9,974 nt of DNA from Chthoniobacter flavus (GTDB lineage Bacteria > Verrucomicrobiota > Verrucomicrobiia > Chthoniobacterales > Terrimicrobiaceae), in NCBI GenBank assembly GCA_945903555.1, contig CAMDOJ010000056.1:1-9974 (forward strand), given 5' to 3'. The translations under genes were made by a program, and so were the position numbers. This document shows, piece after piece, positions 1 through 7,279 of the stretch. The notes under the pieces are model-generated. The model saw only the letters and a list, made by a program, of their open reading frames with translations. It was not told where the DNA came from and made no database searches. Numbering within the stretch: the stretch's first letter is position 1; each line of letters starts with the position of its first letter.

Positions 1-1259
1 TTTGTCGCTCCTCGGTGGATTTCGAGGCATTTCGCCGCATTGGCAACCATGCCGGCGCAACGATCGGGGTTCGCGAGAAGGGCACTCACGGCATCGCTGA
101 TTTCACTCGCATTTTTCACTTCTATTGCGCCCTTCGCTTGAAGAAATGCCCGAACGAGCGTGGAAAAGTTCTGCATGTGAGGGCCAAAAATCACAGGCAC
201 TCCGGCAGCGATCGGTTCAGCGGGGTTCTGTCCGCCTTGGGCGCACAAACTTTTCCCAACAAAAACCACAGTTGCGCATAGGTACCATCCGGCGAGTTCG
301 CCGGTGGTATCGACCAGAAGCACGTCGGGCTTGCCTTCGGACAAGGGCTTAGTGCGCCGCATGACCTTGAGTCCCGCCTGCTCGAGTTGACGAGCCACCA
401 ATTCCGCTCTTTCGTGGTGACGGGGCACTAGGATGAGAAACAAGTCGGGGTGGGATTGACGAAGTTCTTTGTAAACCTCTGCTAAAATCAACTCCTCGCC
501 CTCGAAGGTACTTCCACCGAGGAGAATCGGAGCATTCTTTGTAATACCGATCTCCTCCAGCACAGGCCAGAAATCGCGGACTGGGCGTGGAACGGTAGCC
601 ATATCGTCAAATTTAATGCTACCCGTGAGGACAAGTTTTGCGGGATCGAGCCCCAGAGATTTCCAACGATTTGTATCTTGGGCCTCTTGAAGGCAGAGGA
701 GATTGAGTTGATTGAAAACTGGGGCCGTGATCCAGCGCGCGGCGCGATAGCGTTTTTCCGAACGCGGTGAGAGCCTGGCATTCACAAGCGCCGCCTTGGC
801 GCCGATTCGACGAACCTCCCAAAGAATATTGGGCCAAACTTCCGCCTCCACCAAAATGAGACAGCGCGGATGGATCAATCGCACAACCCTACGGGCAACT
901 GGGTGAAAATCGAGAGGACTATAGATCGGTTCCAGCCAAGCTGACTTGCGACTGACAGCGAGTTTGAACCCTGTCGAGGTGGTAGTCGAAAGCACAAATC
1001 GGAGCTCCGAATCAGCTTCACGAAGGGCTTGAATGAGTTTCAGCGCGATATTTACCTCACCCACGCTCACGGCATGAACCCAGATCCGATTCGTGCCAGC
1101 TATTTTTTCACGAACACCGGCTGAATAGATCCCAAAGCGCTGACCGAATTTATGCCTGTAATTTCCTCGCCGAGTCATTCGAATCAGAAATCCCGGTAGC
1201 AAAAGCAACAGCACAATCGGAAAAAGCAGATTATAAAAAAAGCGAACGACTCGGATCAT
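1..1259 (-). CDS. waaA: 3-deoxy-D-manno-octulosonic acid (Kdo) transferase, 3' end cut by the window edge
   Basis: WaaA transfers Kdo from CMP-Kdo to lipid A precursor at the inner face of the cytoplasmic membrane, the first inner-core step of lipopolysaccharide synthesis. Reading leftward from ATG at 1259-1257 gives 419 open codons with no stop before base 1. The family is usually about 425 residues, so only a few codons are missing. Visible features are an N-terminal membrane anchor (about residues 7-27), HAVSVGEV (62-69, where Glu68 matches the family's catalytic base), EAEVWPN (138-144, like ETELWPN), GSTFEGEE (249-256), PRHHER (279-284) and GGQNPAEP (342-349, like GGHNPLEP) followed by GVPVIFGPHMQNF. 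The start overlaps the rsmD stop as ATGA, which suggests translational coupling; no strong Shine-Dalgarno is seen. The family call is near certain. Whether it adds one or more Kdo residues cannot be read from the sequence. Confidence 0.95.
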   Translation of the reverse strand, partial: MIRVVRFFYNLLFPIVLLLLLPGFLIRMTRRGNYRHKFGQRFGIYSAGVREKIAGTNRIWVHAVSVGEVNIALKLIQALREADSELRFVLSTTTSTGFKLAVSRKSAWLEPIYSPLDFHPVARRVVRLIHPRCLILVEAEVWPNILWEVRRIGAKAALVNARLSPRSEKRYRAARWITAPVFNQLNLLCLQEAQDTNRWKSLGLDPAKLVLTGSIKFDDMATVPRPVRDFWPVLEEIGITKNAPILLGGSTFEGEELILAEVYKELRQSHPDLFLILVPRHHERAELVARQLEQAGLKVMRRTKPLSEGKPDVLLVDTTGELAGWYLCATVVFVGKSLCAQGGQNPAEPIAAGVPVIFGPHMQNFSTLVRAFLQAKGAIEVKNASEISDAVSALLANPDRCAGMVANAAKCLEIHRGAT

Positions 1260-1804
1260 TTCTTGGCCAAGTAAAGGATTTCACTACCGCCATATCGCTT
1301 GGATTTGATCACCTCAAAAACACTTTCGTCAAGCGTGCCGGCAGCCTGTTTTTCTAAGACAAATAATCCTCCGGGCTTGAGTGCCAAAGCCAATTTGAGA
1401 GAGGCAGCCAAGGCATCCGCATGCTTCACATCCTCCGGTTTCTTCGAGTATGGCGGATCAGCAAAAATGATATCGAAACTCTCGGGTTGCGCATGCAGAT
1501 CCAGAAACCGGTAGGCATCCATCGTTTGAACGGTGGCCGAGACTCCAGCCATCCGGAGATTTTCATGTATACAGCGAATGCAGAGTTCGTTGCTGTCCAC
1601 CAAGACAGCAGCGGAAGCCCCGCGACTGAGTGCCTCTATTCCCATGGCCCCAGAACCAGCAAAGAGATCCAGAACGACAGCACCCGGAACCAAATCACCA
1701 AGGCTCGAAAAAACCGCTCCCTTAACTCGATCCATCGTTGGTCTGAGTCCATCTGGCGGAGCTTTGAGTGGTCGCCCGCCGGCGCTACCTGAAATAATCC
1801 GCAT
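1256..1804 (-). CDS. rsmD: 16S rRNA (guanine966-N2)-methyltransferase RsmD
   Basis: RsmD uses S-adenosylmethionine to methylate N2 of G966 in 16S rRNA within the 30S subunit. The 182-residue product has the usual family length and layout. It opens with MRIISGSAGGRPLKAP, followed by RPTMDRVKGAVFSSL (21-35), the SAM-binding motif I VLDLFAGSGAMGIEALSRGA (44-63), the acidic motif II end LVDSN (68-72) and the catalytic motif IV DPPY (116-119). The start lies six bases after the stop of the AsmA-like gene, with a weak AAGAG ahead of it. The stop overlaps the waaA start as ATGA. The three genes therefore probably share one transcript. Nothing is truncated or missing a key residue. Confidence 0.96.
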   Translation of the reverse strand: MRIISGSAGGRPLKAPPDGLRPTMDRVKGAVFSSLGDLVPGAVVLDLFAGSGAMGIEALSRGASAAVLVDSNELCIRCIHENLRMAGVSATVQTMDAYRFLDLHAQPESFDIIFADPPYSKKPEDVKHADALAASLKLALALKPGGLFVLEKQAAGTLDESVFEVIKSKRYGGSEILYLAKK

Positions 1805-1810
1805 CGTCTC

Positions 1811-3286
1811 TTAGGATCCCGGCGACGGAGCAGGGACAGGTTGCGGCGGTTTCTTTTTTTTCTGCCCTTGGGATGGGCGGAGGAAGCTGTTGATGAGACC
1901 GCCGAGATCCTGTCCGATACGAATCCCGACTAATTTATCCAGGAGATCGGTCTTCGGGCGGGCGAGTGTGCCGGAAATCCGAAAACCCATGTGCGTATAA
2001 CCTTCCGTTTCGGAGGGTTCGAAATTGGATCCAATGAGACCGCGCGATTCCCTACGGATTTTTTCATTCACATGAAATCGCGCCCCCAAGCTCAGCGTGC
2101 CGTCGAAACCACTTTCTCCAGTCGCGTCCATGATGAAGTTATTTGAGGCGATGGCTATTTTATCGACCATCACCTTCCCATCTCGGATCGTTAGGTTTGC
2201 GTCAGCTTGCTTGAGATCGAGCATTTTAAGTTCATCCACACCGAGCAGGTCGCCGATCTGTCGAATCACATCGAGCGGTTGCAATCGACCCTCAAAGAGG
2301 GAAACTGAAACATCGCCGGTATAGGATTCAGGAATCCCGAACTCACCATCGAGCGTCCCACTAGCAAAAATTTCGCCCCGCTTTCCACTGCCATTGATTC
2401 CCGCATCCTCGGAAAGATTTTTGACTGAAACCTTCTGAACAGCCATCCAGCTTTCGAACGCGGGTGAAAGTTCCCGATTGATGGCGAAACGGGCATAAAT
2501 CGTACCTCCAGCCCAGTCTGCGACCACATCCGATATCACTAACTTCCCTCCATTCCAATCGAAGCGAGCAGTTATGTTGGAGGGGTGTAAAAAACCGGCG
2601 AGGGTGATTTTTTCGATTCGGATTTTACCGGTTAAAGACCGATCCTTGGTTAAATGGGAATCGACAGTAATATTCTCAAACTCGATGAATTGGTGCTCCG
2701 CATCATCGTAGAAAACGGCTTTGCCATTACGAACCTTAATGGCATCCACCTGAACCTCCGGTTGCATGTTCCTAGGGGACGGCGGATTGCTGAGTTCGCT
2801 AGGAGCGACGGCTAGAGGCGGGTTCACAGAAGGTCCAGACACAGAGACCGGCTCAACAGCAGGAAGCGAAATAACAGATTGCGAGGGAGAAGTATCAGTC
2901 GGCGCTTTAAGCATAGGCCATCTGCCAGATGGCGTTGGGATCGATACAAGAACTGGATTCAAAAAAAGGATTTCCTTCACCACGATTTCACGTTGAAAAA
3001 GGGAGAGCAGATGAACTCGCACACGGAGAGAGGAAATCGAAAGCTCCGGAACTTTGGAGCGACCTTGTGGAGGGAGACTGAGGCCCGAAAAGGTGAATCC
3101 GGCCCAGGGAGTGAAGGAAGAATGCTCGATTTTCATAGGTGCACCCACTGCACGGGAAATGGCTGCACGCATGCGGTCCTGAACACTTTCCGACTGGAGG
3201 TAGATATTCGCAATAAGGACTATCGCCGCAAGAAGGAGCAATGACCCTCCGGCAACAATCAGAATTGGCTTGGCAATCGAACGCAC
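1811..3286 (-). CDS. AsmA-like envelope protein with one N-terminal membrane anchor
   Basis: This 491-residue protein fits the AsmA/TamB-like superfamily, whose members are inner-membrane-anchored periplasmic proteins linked to phospholipid traffic and outer-membrane homeostasis. There is a hydrophobic anchor at about residues 7-29. The segment after it, including SRAVGAPMKIEHSSFTPWAG, is typical of the AsmA N-terminal repeat. A Pro/Ser-rich linker spans about 120-175. Beta-rich AsmA-like repeats follow at roughly 175-450, including the region around ASGTLDGEFGIPESYTGDVS and the ISGTLARPKTDLLDKL segment common near AsmA C-termini. The end is a Lys4 run and a Pro-rich tail. The start is GTG; an in-frame TAG lies four codons upstream, so it cannot move far up. 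An AGGAG at 3302-3306 is about 15 bases away, too far to be convincing. It heads the rsmD-waaA cluster and diverges from the lipid kinase gene. Its exact lipid cargo is unknown. The Lys run contains a possible frameshift site. Confidence 0.8.
   Translation of the reverse strand: MRSIAKPILIVAGGSLLLLAAIVLIANIYLQSESVQDRMRAAISRAVGAPMKIEHSSFTPWAGFTFSGLSLPPQGRSKVPELSISSLRVRVHLLSLFQREIVVKEILFLNPVLVSIPTPSGRWPMLKAPTDTSPSQSVISLPAVEPVSVSGPSVNPPLAVAPSELSNPPSPRNMQPEVQVDAIKVRNGKAVFYDDAEHQFIEFENITVDSHLTKDRSLTGKIRIEKITLAGFLHPSNITARFDWNGGKLVISDVVADWAGGTIYARFAINRELSPAFESWMAVQKVSVKNLSEDAGINGSGKRGEIFASGTLDGEFGIPESYTGDVSVSLFEGRLQPLDVIRQIGDLLGVDELKMLDLKQADANLTIRDGKVMVDKIAIASNNFIMDATGESGFDGTLSLGARFHVNEKIRRESRGLIGSNFEPSETEGYTHMGFRISGTLARPKTDLLDKLVGIRIGQDLGGLINSFLRPSQGQKKKKPPQPVPAPSPGS
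1853..1861 (-). other. A8G homopolymer holding an in-frame A AAA AAG slippery heptamer
   Basis: On the minus strand the AsmA-like gene reads CAG AAA AAA AAG AAA here, so A AAA AAG sits exactly in the zero frame. That is the heptamer used for -1 frameshifting in Escherichia coli dnaX. An AAGGG lies just upstream, five bases before the heptamer. Whether slippage occurs is inference; A-runs can also cause transcriptional slippage. Confidence 0.4.
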
Positions 3287-3322
3287 ACGAACAAGCTACC
3301 GCTCCTATCCCGAAAGTGAAGT
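3287..3322. promoter_or_regulatory. 36-base divergent intergenic region
   Basis: This short gap separates two divergent GTG starts, for the AsmA-like protein on the minus strand and the lipid kinase on the plus strand. It is too short for two full, non-overlapping promoters, so at least one core promoter probably lies inside the opposite coding region. An AGGAG for the minus gene is at 3302-3306. No clear Shine-Dalgarno is seen for the plus gene. I could not identify -35 and -10 boxes with confidence. Confidence 0.4.
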
Positions 3323-4189
3323 GTGAATAAGACCCTAGTCATTTTTAATCCCACCGCTCGAAGCGAACGTGCCGGCAAATTGCGTTGTAAAATCGAGGCC
3401 CTGCCTAGCAATCCCATCGTTCGGCTCACCACCTCTTGTGGCGATGCCCGCCGGCTAGCCGCGGAAGCTGCTGCCGAGGGGTTCGATACCATCGTCGCCG
3501 CCGGTGGAGACGGCACCGTGAACGAGGTGGTCAATGGCATAGCTGAATCCCGCGCCACCTTGGGCATTCTCCCTGTGGGGACAATGAATGTATTTGCGTC
3601 GGAGATCGGTATTCCTCAAGGAAACCTGGAGCGTGCATGGGATGTCATCCAGCAGGGTCATACGCGTCCACTGGATCTCCCTGAGGCAAACGGACACTAT
3701 TTTATTCAATTGGCCGGAGTCGGATTGGATGCCGCCGTCGTGCAACAGACGACCACGGAATCCAAAAAAGCCCTCGGCCCGCTGAGCTATCTCCTCACCT
3801 TGGCACAGGTCGCCGCGGTAAAACCCCCTTCGCTAGTGATTGAGGGCGATGGCATCCCAAGACGGGAAGGCCGATTTGTCCTCATTGGTAACGGTCGACT
3901 TTATGGCGGGCCCTTTCCTCTCTTCAAAAAAGCCAACCTGAACGATGGGCTACTGGATATTGTTGTTTTCAAAAACCAGAGCCACTGGGATGTCGTGAGG
4001 TATTTTCAAGCCATCGCTTTTGGCACTCATCTCACCCTTCACGATGTAGAATATTTCCAAGCCTCCTCGGTACAAGTGAGGAGCACGGATGAAGTCCCAT
4101 TCGAACTCGACGGCGAAGTCTGCGGCGTGCTTCCCTGCGAGTTTCGAATCTCGCCCAACAAACTTTCCGTCCTGACTCCGAGGGATTAA
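3323..4189 (+). CDS. Diacylglycerol kinase family lipid kinase (YegS/DgkB-like)
   Basis: The 288-residue protein matches the DAGK_cat family, soluble or peripheral enzymes that phosphorylate diacylglycerol or a related lipid with ATP at the membrane. The start is GTG, giving MNKTLVIFNPTARSERAGK, the usual first strand and NP-T phosphate-binding segment. The hallmark GGDGTVNEVVNG is at 61-72, and PVGTMN (84-89) is the second nucleotide loop. Relatives usually have GT-x-N-D-FA there; this protein has GTMNVFA, so the Asp is Val. The C-terminal beta domain is present, with NGRLYGGPFPLFKKANLNDG and the VPFELDGE segment near 258. Length and architecture are complete. The true lipid substrate (diacylglycerol, phosphatidylglycerol, undecaprenol or sphingoid base) cannot be told from the sequence. 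It diverges from the AsmA-like gene, so lipid work is a shared theme. Its stop is one base from the nadB stop on the opposite strand. Confidence 0.9.
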   Translation: MNKTLVIFNPTARSERAGKLRCKIEALPSNPIVRLTTSCGDARRLAAEAAAEGFDTIVAAGGDGTVNEVVNGIAESRATLGILPVGTMNVFASEIGIPQGNLERAWDVIQQGHTRPLDLPEANGHYFIQLAGVGLDAAVVQQTTTESKKALGPLSYLLTLAQVAAVKPPSLVIEGDGIPRREGRFVLIGNGRLYGGPFPLFKKANLNDGLLDIVVFKNQSHWDVVRYFQAIAFGTHLTLHDVEYFQASSVQVRSTDEVPFELDGEVCGVLPCEFRISPNKLSVLTPRD

Positions 4190-4190
4190 A

Positions 4191-5783
4191 TCAATTCCGC
4201 CTCGTAATCGTATCGTGCAAAAACCGCACGTCATCGCGCTCAAGATGATCCAACGTATAGTGGAGTCCTCGACTTTCCTTGCGGCTCAAAGCGCAGTCCA
4301 CAACAAGCGATGCGACAGTAACCAGATTTCTCAACTCCAGCAGGTCGGTTGAAATCTTGAAATTCCAATAAAATTCCTGCACCTCCGCGTGAAGATTCCT
4401 CAATCGTGTAGCAGCACGTTGCAGTCGCTTTCCTGTCCTCACGATGCCAACGTAATCCCACATCAGTCGGCGAATTTCCTCCCAGTTGTGCGATATGACA
4501 ACGAGCTCGTCGACGTCCTGAACCTCGCCGGAGCGCCACTCGGGCAGATCGAAGGGAAGACGCTCCCGACGTTGGCGAGTGGATTTTTCAAACGCACGAT
4601 GAGCGGTAACGACACCCTCGAGTAGGGAGTTGCTCGCAAGGCGGTTCGCCCCATGGAGTCCGTTGCAGGCAACCTCTCCGATGGCAAAAAGCCCGCGTAA
4701 AGAGGTCTCCCCGTTGATGTCGACTTTCACTCCACCGCATTGATAGTGCGCGGCCGGCACGACAGGAATGGGTTTTTTTGTGATATCGAGACCGTAGCGA
4801 AGACAAGTTTCGTAAATCGTCGGAAAGCGACTGATGATGAAGTCGACCGGCTTGTGGGTGATGTCGAGATAAACGCATTTTGCACCACTCCGTTTCATTT
4901 CGGCATCGATGGCGCGCGCGACGATATCGCGGGGAGCAAGTTCCTTCTGGGGGTTGTGGTGCTCCATGAAGCGTTGCCCACGCTCATTGATGAGAATGCC
5001 CCCCTCACCCCGCACCACCTCCGATATCAGGAAAGATTTGATATCTGGATGGTAGAGGCAGGTCGGATGGAACTGAATGAATTCCATATTCGCGATAGTA
5101 GCACCCGCACGCCAAGCCATGGCCACACCGTCACCAGTGGCAACATCGGGATTCGTCGTGTAGAGATAAACTTTCCCGCATCCGCCCGTCGCGGCAACCG
5201 TGACATCACTACGCAGGGTCTCGACCACGCCGGTGGATTCATTGAGCACATAAACACCCACGCAGCTATTTTCCATGGCATAGCCGAGCTTACCGGTGGT
5301 GATCAAATCCACCGCCATGTGATTTTCCATCACCTCAATTTGGGAATTCGCAGCGATCTGCTCGAGAAGGCGATGCTCGATCTCTCGACCCGTGGCATCC
5401 TGAAAATGCAAAACCCGGCGCTTGGAGTGTCCCCCCTCGCGCCCGAGATCCAGTTCATTACCCCCATTACCATTCTCTCGGTGATCAAAATGGACACCGA
5501 GATACATAAGCTCATCGATGCGGGCAGGCCCCTCCGTGACCACAGCGCGAACAACATCCTCGTGACAAAGCCCGACTCCCGCATCGAGTGTGTCGCGAAT
5601 GTGAAGCTCAAAAGAATCCTCATCACTCATCACGCAAGCCACTCCACCTTGCGCCCAAGCTGTATTGGAATCCGCGCGACCACGCTTGGTGATAAGAGCA
5701 ACTGTCCCGACCTTGGCAGCCTTGAGGGCGAAGGACAGTCCGGCTATACCGCTGCCAAGAACGATGAAATCAAATTCTCTCAT
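4191..5783 (-). CDS. nadB: L-aspartate oxidase NadB
   Basis: NadB is a cytoplasmic FAD enzyme that oxidises L-aspartate to iminoaspartate, which NadA condenses with dihydroxyacetone phosphate into quinolinate for NAD synthesis. The 530-residue protein has the usual length. It shows the FAD dinucleotide fold GSGIAG (10-15), SNTAWAQGG (39-47), REGGHS (115-120), QFHPT (237-241), RGEGG (258-262), PRD (284-286), HYQCGGV (346-352) and GLHGANRLASNSLLEG (375-390). Glu116, His239, Arg285, His346 and Arg381 sit at a constant offset of five from the Escherichia coli active-site residues as I recall them; the position of E. coli Thr259 is Ser254 here. Together with the REGGHS-RR loop this favours aspartate oxidase over succinate dehydrogenase or fumarate reductase flavoproteins. 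The start overlaps the panC stop as ATGA, with no Shine-Dalgarno, so translation is probably coupled. nadA and nadC are not in the window. Confidence 0.97.
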   Translation of the reverse strand: MREFDFIVLGSGIAGLSFALKAAKVGTVALITKRGRADSNTAWAQGGVACVMSDEDSFELHIRDTLDAGVGLCHEDVVRAVVTEGPARIDELMYLGVHFDHRENGNGGNELDLGREGGHSKRRVLHFQDATGREIEHRLLEQIAANSQIEVMENHMAVDLITTGKLGYAMENSCVGVYVLNESTGVVETLRSDVTVAATGGCGKVYLYTTNPDVATGDGVAMAWRAGATIANMEFIQFHPTCLYHPDIKSFLISEVVRGEGGILINERGQRFMEHHNPQKELAPRDIVARAIDAEMKRSGAKCVYLDITHKPVDFIISRFPTIYETCLRYGLDITKKPIPVVPAAHYQCGGVKVDINGETSLRGLFAIGEVACNGLHGANRLASNSLLEGVVTAHRAFEKSTRQRRERLPFDLPEWRSGEVQDVDELVVISHNWEEIRRLMWDYVGIVRTGKRLQRAATRLRNLHAEVQEFYWNFKISTDLLELRNLVTVASLVVDCALSRKESRGLHYTLDHLERDDVRFLHDTITRRN

Positions 5784-6619
5784 TTGTGTGGAGGAAGACC
5801 GATATTATCAATCAAGCGGGTTTTTCCCAGAAAAACAGCTACGGCAAGACGCCCAGCCGATTTGCGGTTTTTCAGTGGCAACAAGGTCACGCTATCCACC
5901 GTTTCGGCATAATCCAATCGAGCACCGGGGATTTTTTCCACAGCGCGGGCAACGGCTCTCACAATGGCAACAGGATCTTTAAGCTTCTCTACGGCGGACT
6001 GCATCGCAGCATGAATGAGGGGAGCAAGCGCCCTCTCCTCTGCTGTTAGGTAGGCATTCCTAGAACTGGCCGCGAGTCCATCCGACTCCCTCACAGTCGG
6101 AGCGGTCACGATCTCGACGGGAAAATTTAAGTCTCGGACCATGCGTCGAATGATCGCCAGTTGTTGCCAATCTTTCTCGCCAAAAATCGCGTGAGTGGGT
6201 TGAACGATATTAAAAAGTTTGGCGACCACGGTGCAAACCCCCCGAAAATGGCCCGGTCTGGACCGCCCACAAAGGACACTGGAGAGCGATTCCTCATCCA
6301 CAAAAACCGAGCGATCGGGCCCATACATATCGGCAACCGTGGGAAGAAAAACCGCATCTGCACCCGCCCTGCGACAGACGGTAATATCGTTTTTAAGCGG
6401 CTTGGGATACGAGGCGACATCCTCTCGAGGACCAAACTGGATCGGATTGAGAAAAATCGAAACCACCACAGATCCTTTGAGTCCAGCCAAGCGCCGTGCA
6501 TCGCGAATCAACGCCTCGTGACCGTGATGAAGGGCTCCCATCGTGGGAACAAAAACCACTTTTCCCGTGATTTTTTTTCGCCATGCCCGCACGGATTCCA
6601 TCGTGATCAAAGACTTCAT
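5780..6619 (-). CDS. panC: Pantothenate synthetase PanC
   Basis: PanC joins pantoate and beta-alanine, using ATP through a pantoyl-adenylate, to give pantothenate, the precursor of coenzyme A, in the cytoplasm. The 279-residue protein has normal family length and the nucleotidylyltransferase fold. PTMGALHHGH (25-34) carries the HxGH-type ATP motif. NPIQFGPREDVASYP (58-72) and CGRSRPGHFRGV (117-128) follow; these are pantoate-binding and conserved surface segments. GEKDWQQL (147-154) has Trp where Tyr is usual, and RESDGLAASSRN (177-188) is the KMSKS-like loop region. An AAAAGG about six bases before the ATG is the clearest ribosome binding site of the minus cluster. It lies 64 bases downstream of secG and overlaps nadB by four bases. 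panB and panD are not seen. Confidence 0.96.
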   Translation of the reverse strand: MKSLITMESVRAWRKKITGKVVFVPTMGALHHGHEALIRDARRLAGLKGSVVVSIFLNPIQFGPREDVASYPKPLKNDITVCRRAGADAVFLPTVADMYGPDRSVFVDEESLSSVLCGRSRPGHFRGVCTVVAKLFNIVQPTHAIFGEKDWQQLAIIRRMVRDLNFPVEIVTAPTVRESDGLAASSRNAYLTAEERALAPLIHAAMQSAVEKLKDPVAIVRAVARAVEKIPGARLDYAETVDSVTLLPLKNRKSAGRLAVAVFLGKTRLIDNIGLPPHK

Positions 6620-6683
6620 GAATGCCTTTTATGGTGTAAGGGGGGCTAGATATTTTTGAACCGAGCCGATCCTCGGATGGCGA

Positions 6684-7238
6684 TCAATTCTGAGCTGGAG
6701 GAAGTGGATCCGGACCACCTGTGGTCGGCGCGATCACAGCAGGCGTTGAAGTTGCTTCTGTAGCAGGAGTAGCACTTGCAACCGGCGATGGCGTAGCAAC
6801 CGTCGCTGGTGCGGCAATCGGCGATGGCGTGGCAACCGGAGCAGGCGTAGCAACTGGCGCTGGCGTGGCAACCGGCGCTGGCGTGGCAACCGGCGATGGC
6901 GTAGCAACTGGCGCTGGAGTAGCAACCGGCGATGGCGTGGCAGTAGCTTGAGGCACGGGTGCGCTGAGGAGTTTTTTCTGAATCTCCGTTTTGCTGTTGG
7001 CCGATTTCGCAGTGATGATCGAGAGCAAGAGAGTTATGACGAAAAAAGCAATCGCAAGCCACGTCGTGAATTTCGCCAGCACGTTCGTTGTTTGGGATCC
7101 AAAGACATTGTCAGTAAGCCCGCCACCGAAGGCTGCACCCAATCCCTCACTGCGTGGACGCTGCATGAGAACCACGAATACCATCAGCAAGCAGATGAGG
7201 ACGTGCAAAATAATTAAGACGGGCAAAAGTATGGACAT
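6684..7238 (-). CDS. secG: Preprotein translocase subunit SecG with a repetitive Ala/Pro/Val/Thr tail
   Basis: SecG is the small accessory subunit of the SecYEG channel that assists SecA-driven protein export across the cytoplasmic membrane. Residues 1-77 match the family: membrane segment 1 (about 3-25), the conserved loop QRPRSEGLGAAFGGG (26-40) with NVFGSQT (44-50), and membrane segment 2 (about 55-77). Family members are usually about 70-120 residues, but this one continues to 184. The extra part, from about 92, is low complexity and built from PVATPA/PVATPS hexapeptides, ending in a Thr/Pro/Gly stretch. Both SecG ends normally face the periplasm, so the tail would probably be periplasmic; that is inference. 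No Shine-Dalgarno precedes the ATG. The reading frame is supported by the intact SecG domain, whereas the other frames open over the repeat have no recognisable domain. secG heads a possible cluster with panC and nadB. Confidence 0.92.
   Translation of the reverse strand: MSILLPVLIILHVLICLLMVFVVLMQRPRSEGLGAAFGGGLTDNVFGSQTTNVLAKFTTWLAIAFFVITLLLSIITAKSANSKTEIQKKLLSAPVPQATATPSPVATPAPVATPSPVATPAPVATPAPVATPAPVATPSPIAAPATVATPSPVASATPATEATSTPAVIAPTTGGPDPLPPAQN
6778..6939. repeat. Nine tandem 18-base units inside secG
   Basis: Nine consecutive 18-base units, consensus GCAACCGGCGMTGGCGTR on the plus strand, run without a gap. Differences between units are mostly single bases at a few positions; units 2 and 4 are the most divergent. 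On the coding strand each unit encodes six residues of the PVATPA/PVATPS type. Because 18 is a multiple of three, gain or loss of a unit keeps the frame. All other frames stay open too, which produces several false reading frames here. Confidence 0.95.
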
Positions 7239-7251
7239 AAGAAGGGTGCGA

Positions 7252-7279
7252 ATCCTAGCCGATCGGCCTTTTTAGTAAA
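7252..7279 (-). promoter_or_regulatory. Possible secG promoter with a palindromic spacer
   Basis: On the minus strand TTTACT (7279-7274) and TAGGAT (7257-7252) could serve as -35 and -10 boxes, each matching four of six consensus bases, with a 16-base spacer. Transcription would begin only a few bases before the secG ATG at 7238. The spacer holds the perfect palindrome GCCGATCGGC (7258-7267), which could be an operator. The consensus used is that of the Escherichia coli housekeeping sigma factor and may not apply here. Confidence 0.25.

Noticed and set aside
4740..5912. 390-codon open frame on the plus strand opposite nadB and panC
   Set aside because: It is antisense to two strongly supported enzymes, shows no domain, and crosses their junction. 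The open frame is a by-product of codon use on the other strand.
6661..6676. Hairpin CCGAG-N6-CTCGG between secG and panC
   Set aside because: It is short, and on the minus strand it is followed by TTCAAAAATA and not a T-tract, so it is not a convincing terminator.
6778..6939. Tandem repeats as a possible CRISPR array
   Set aside because: Units are contiguous 18-mers with no spacers and lie in frame within secG.
6646..7062. Other open frames across the secG tail, including minus 6646-7062 and plus 6721-6951
   Set aside because: An 18-base repeat without stops keeps every frame open. Only the SecG frame has a recognisable domain before the repeat.
7243..7255. GGTGCGAATCC, similar to a tRNA T-arm
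   Set aside because: The stem does not pair correctly and the bases beside it are the start of secG; no other tRNA arms are present.
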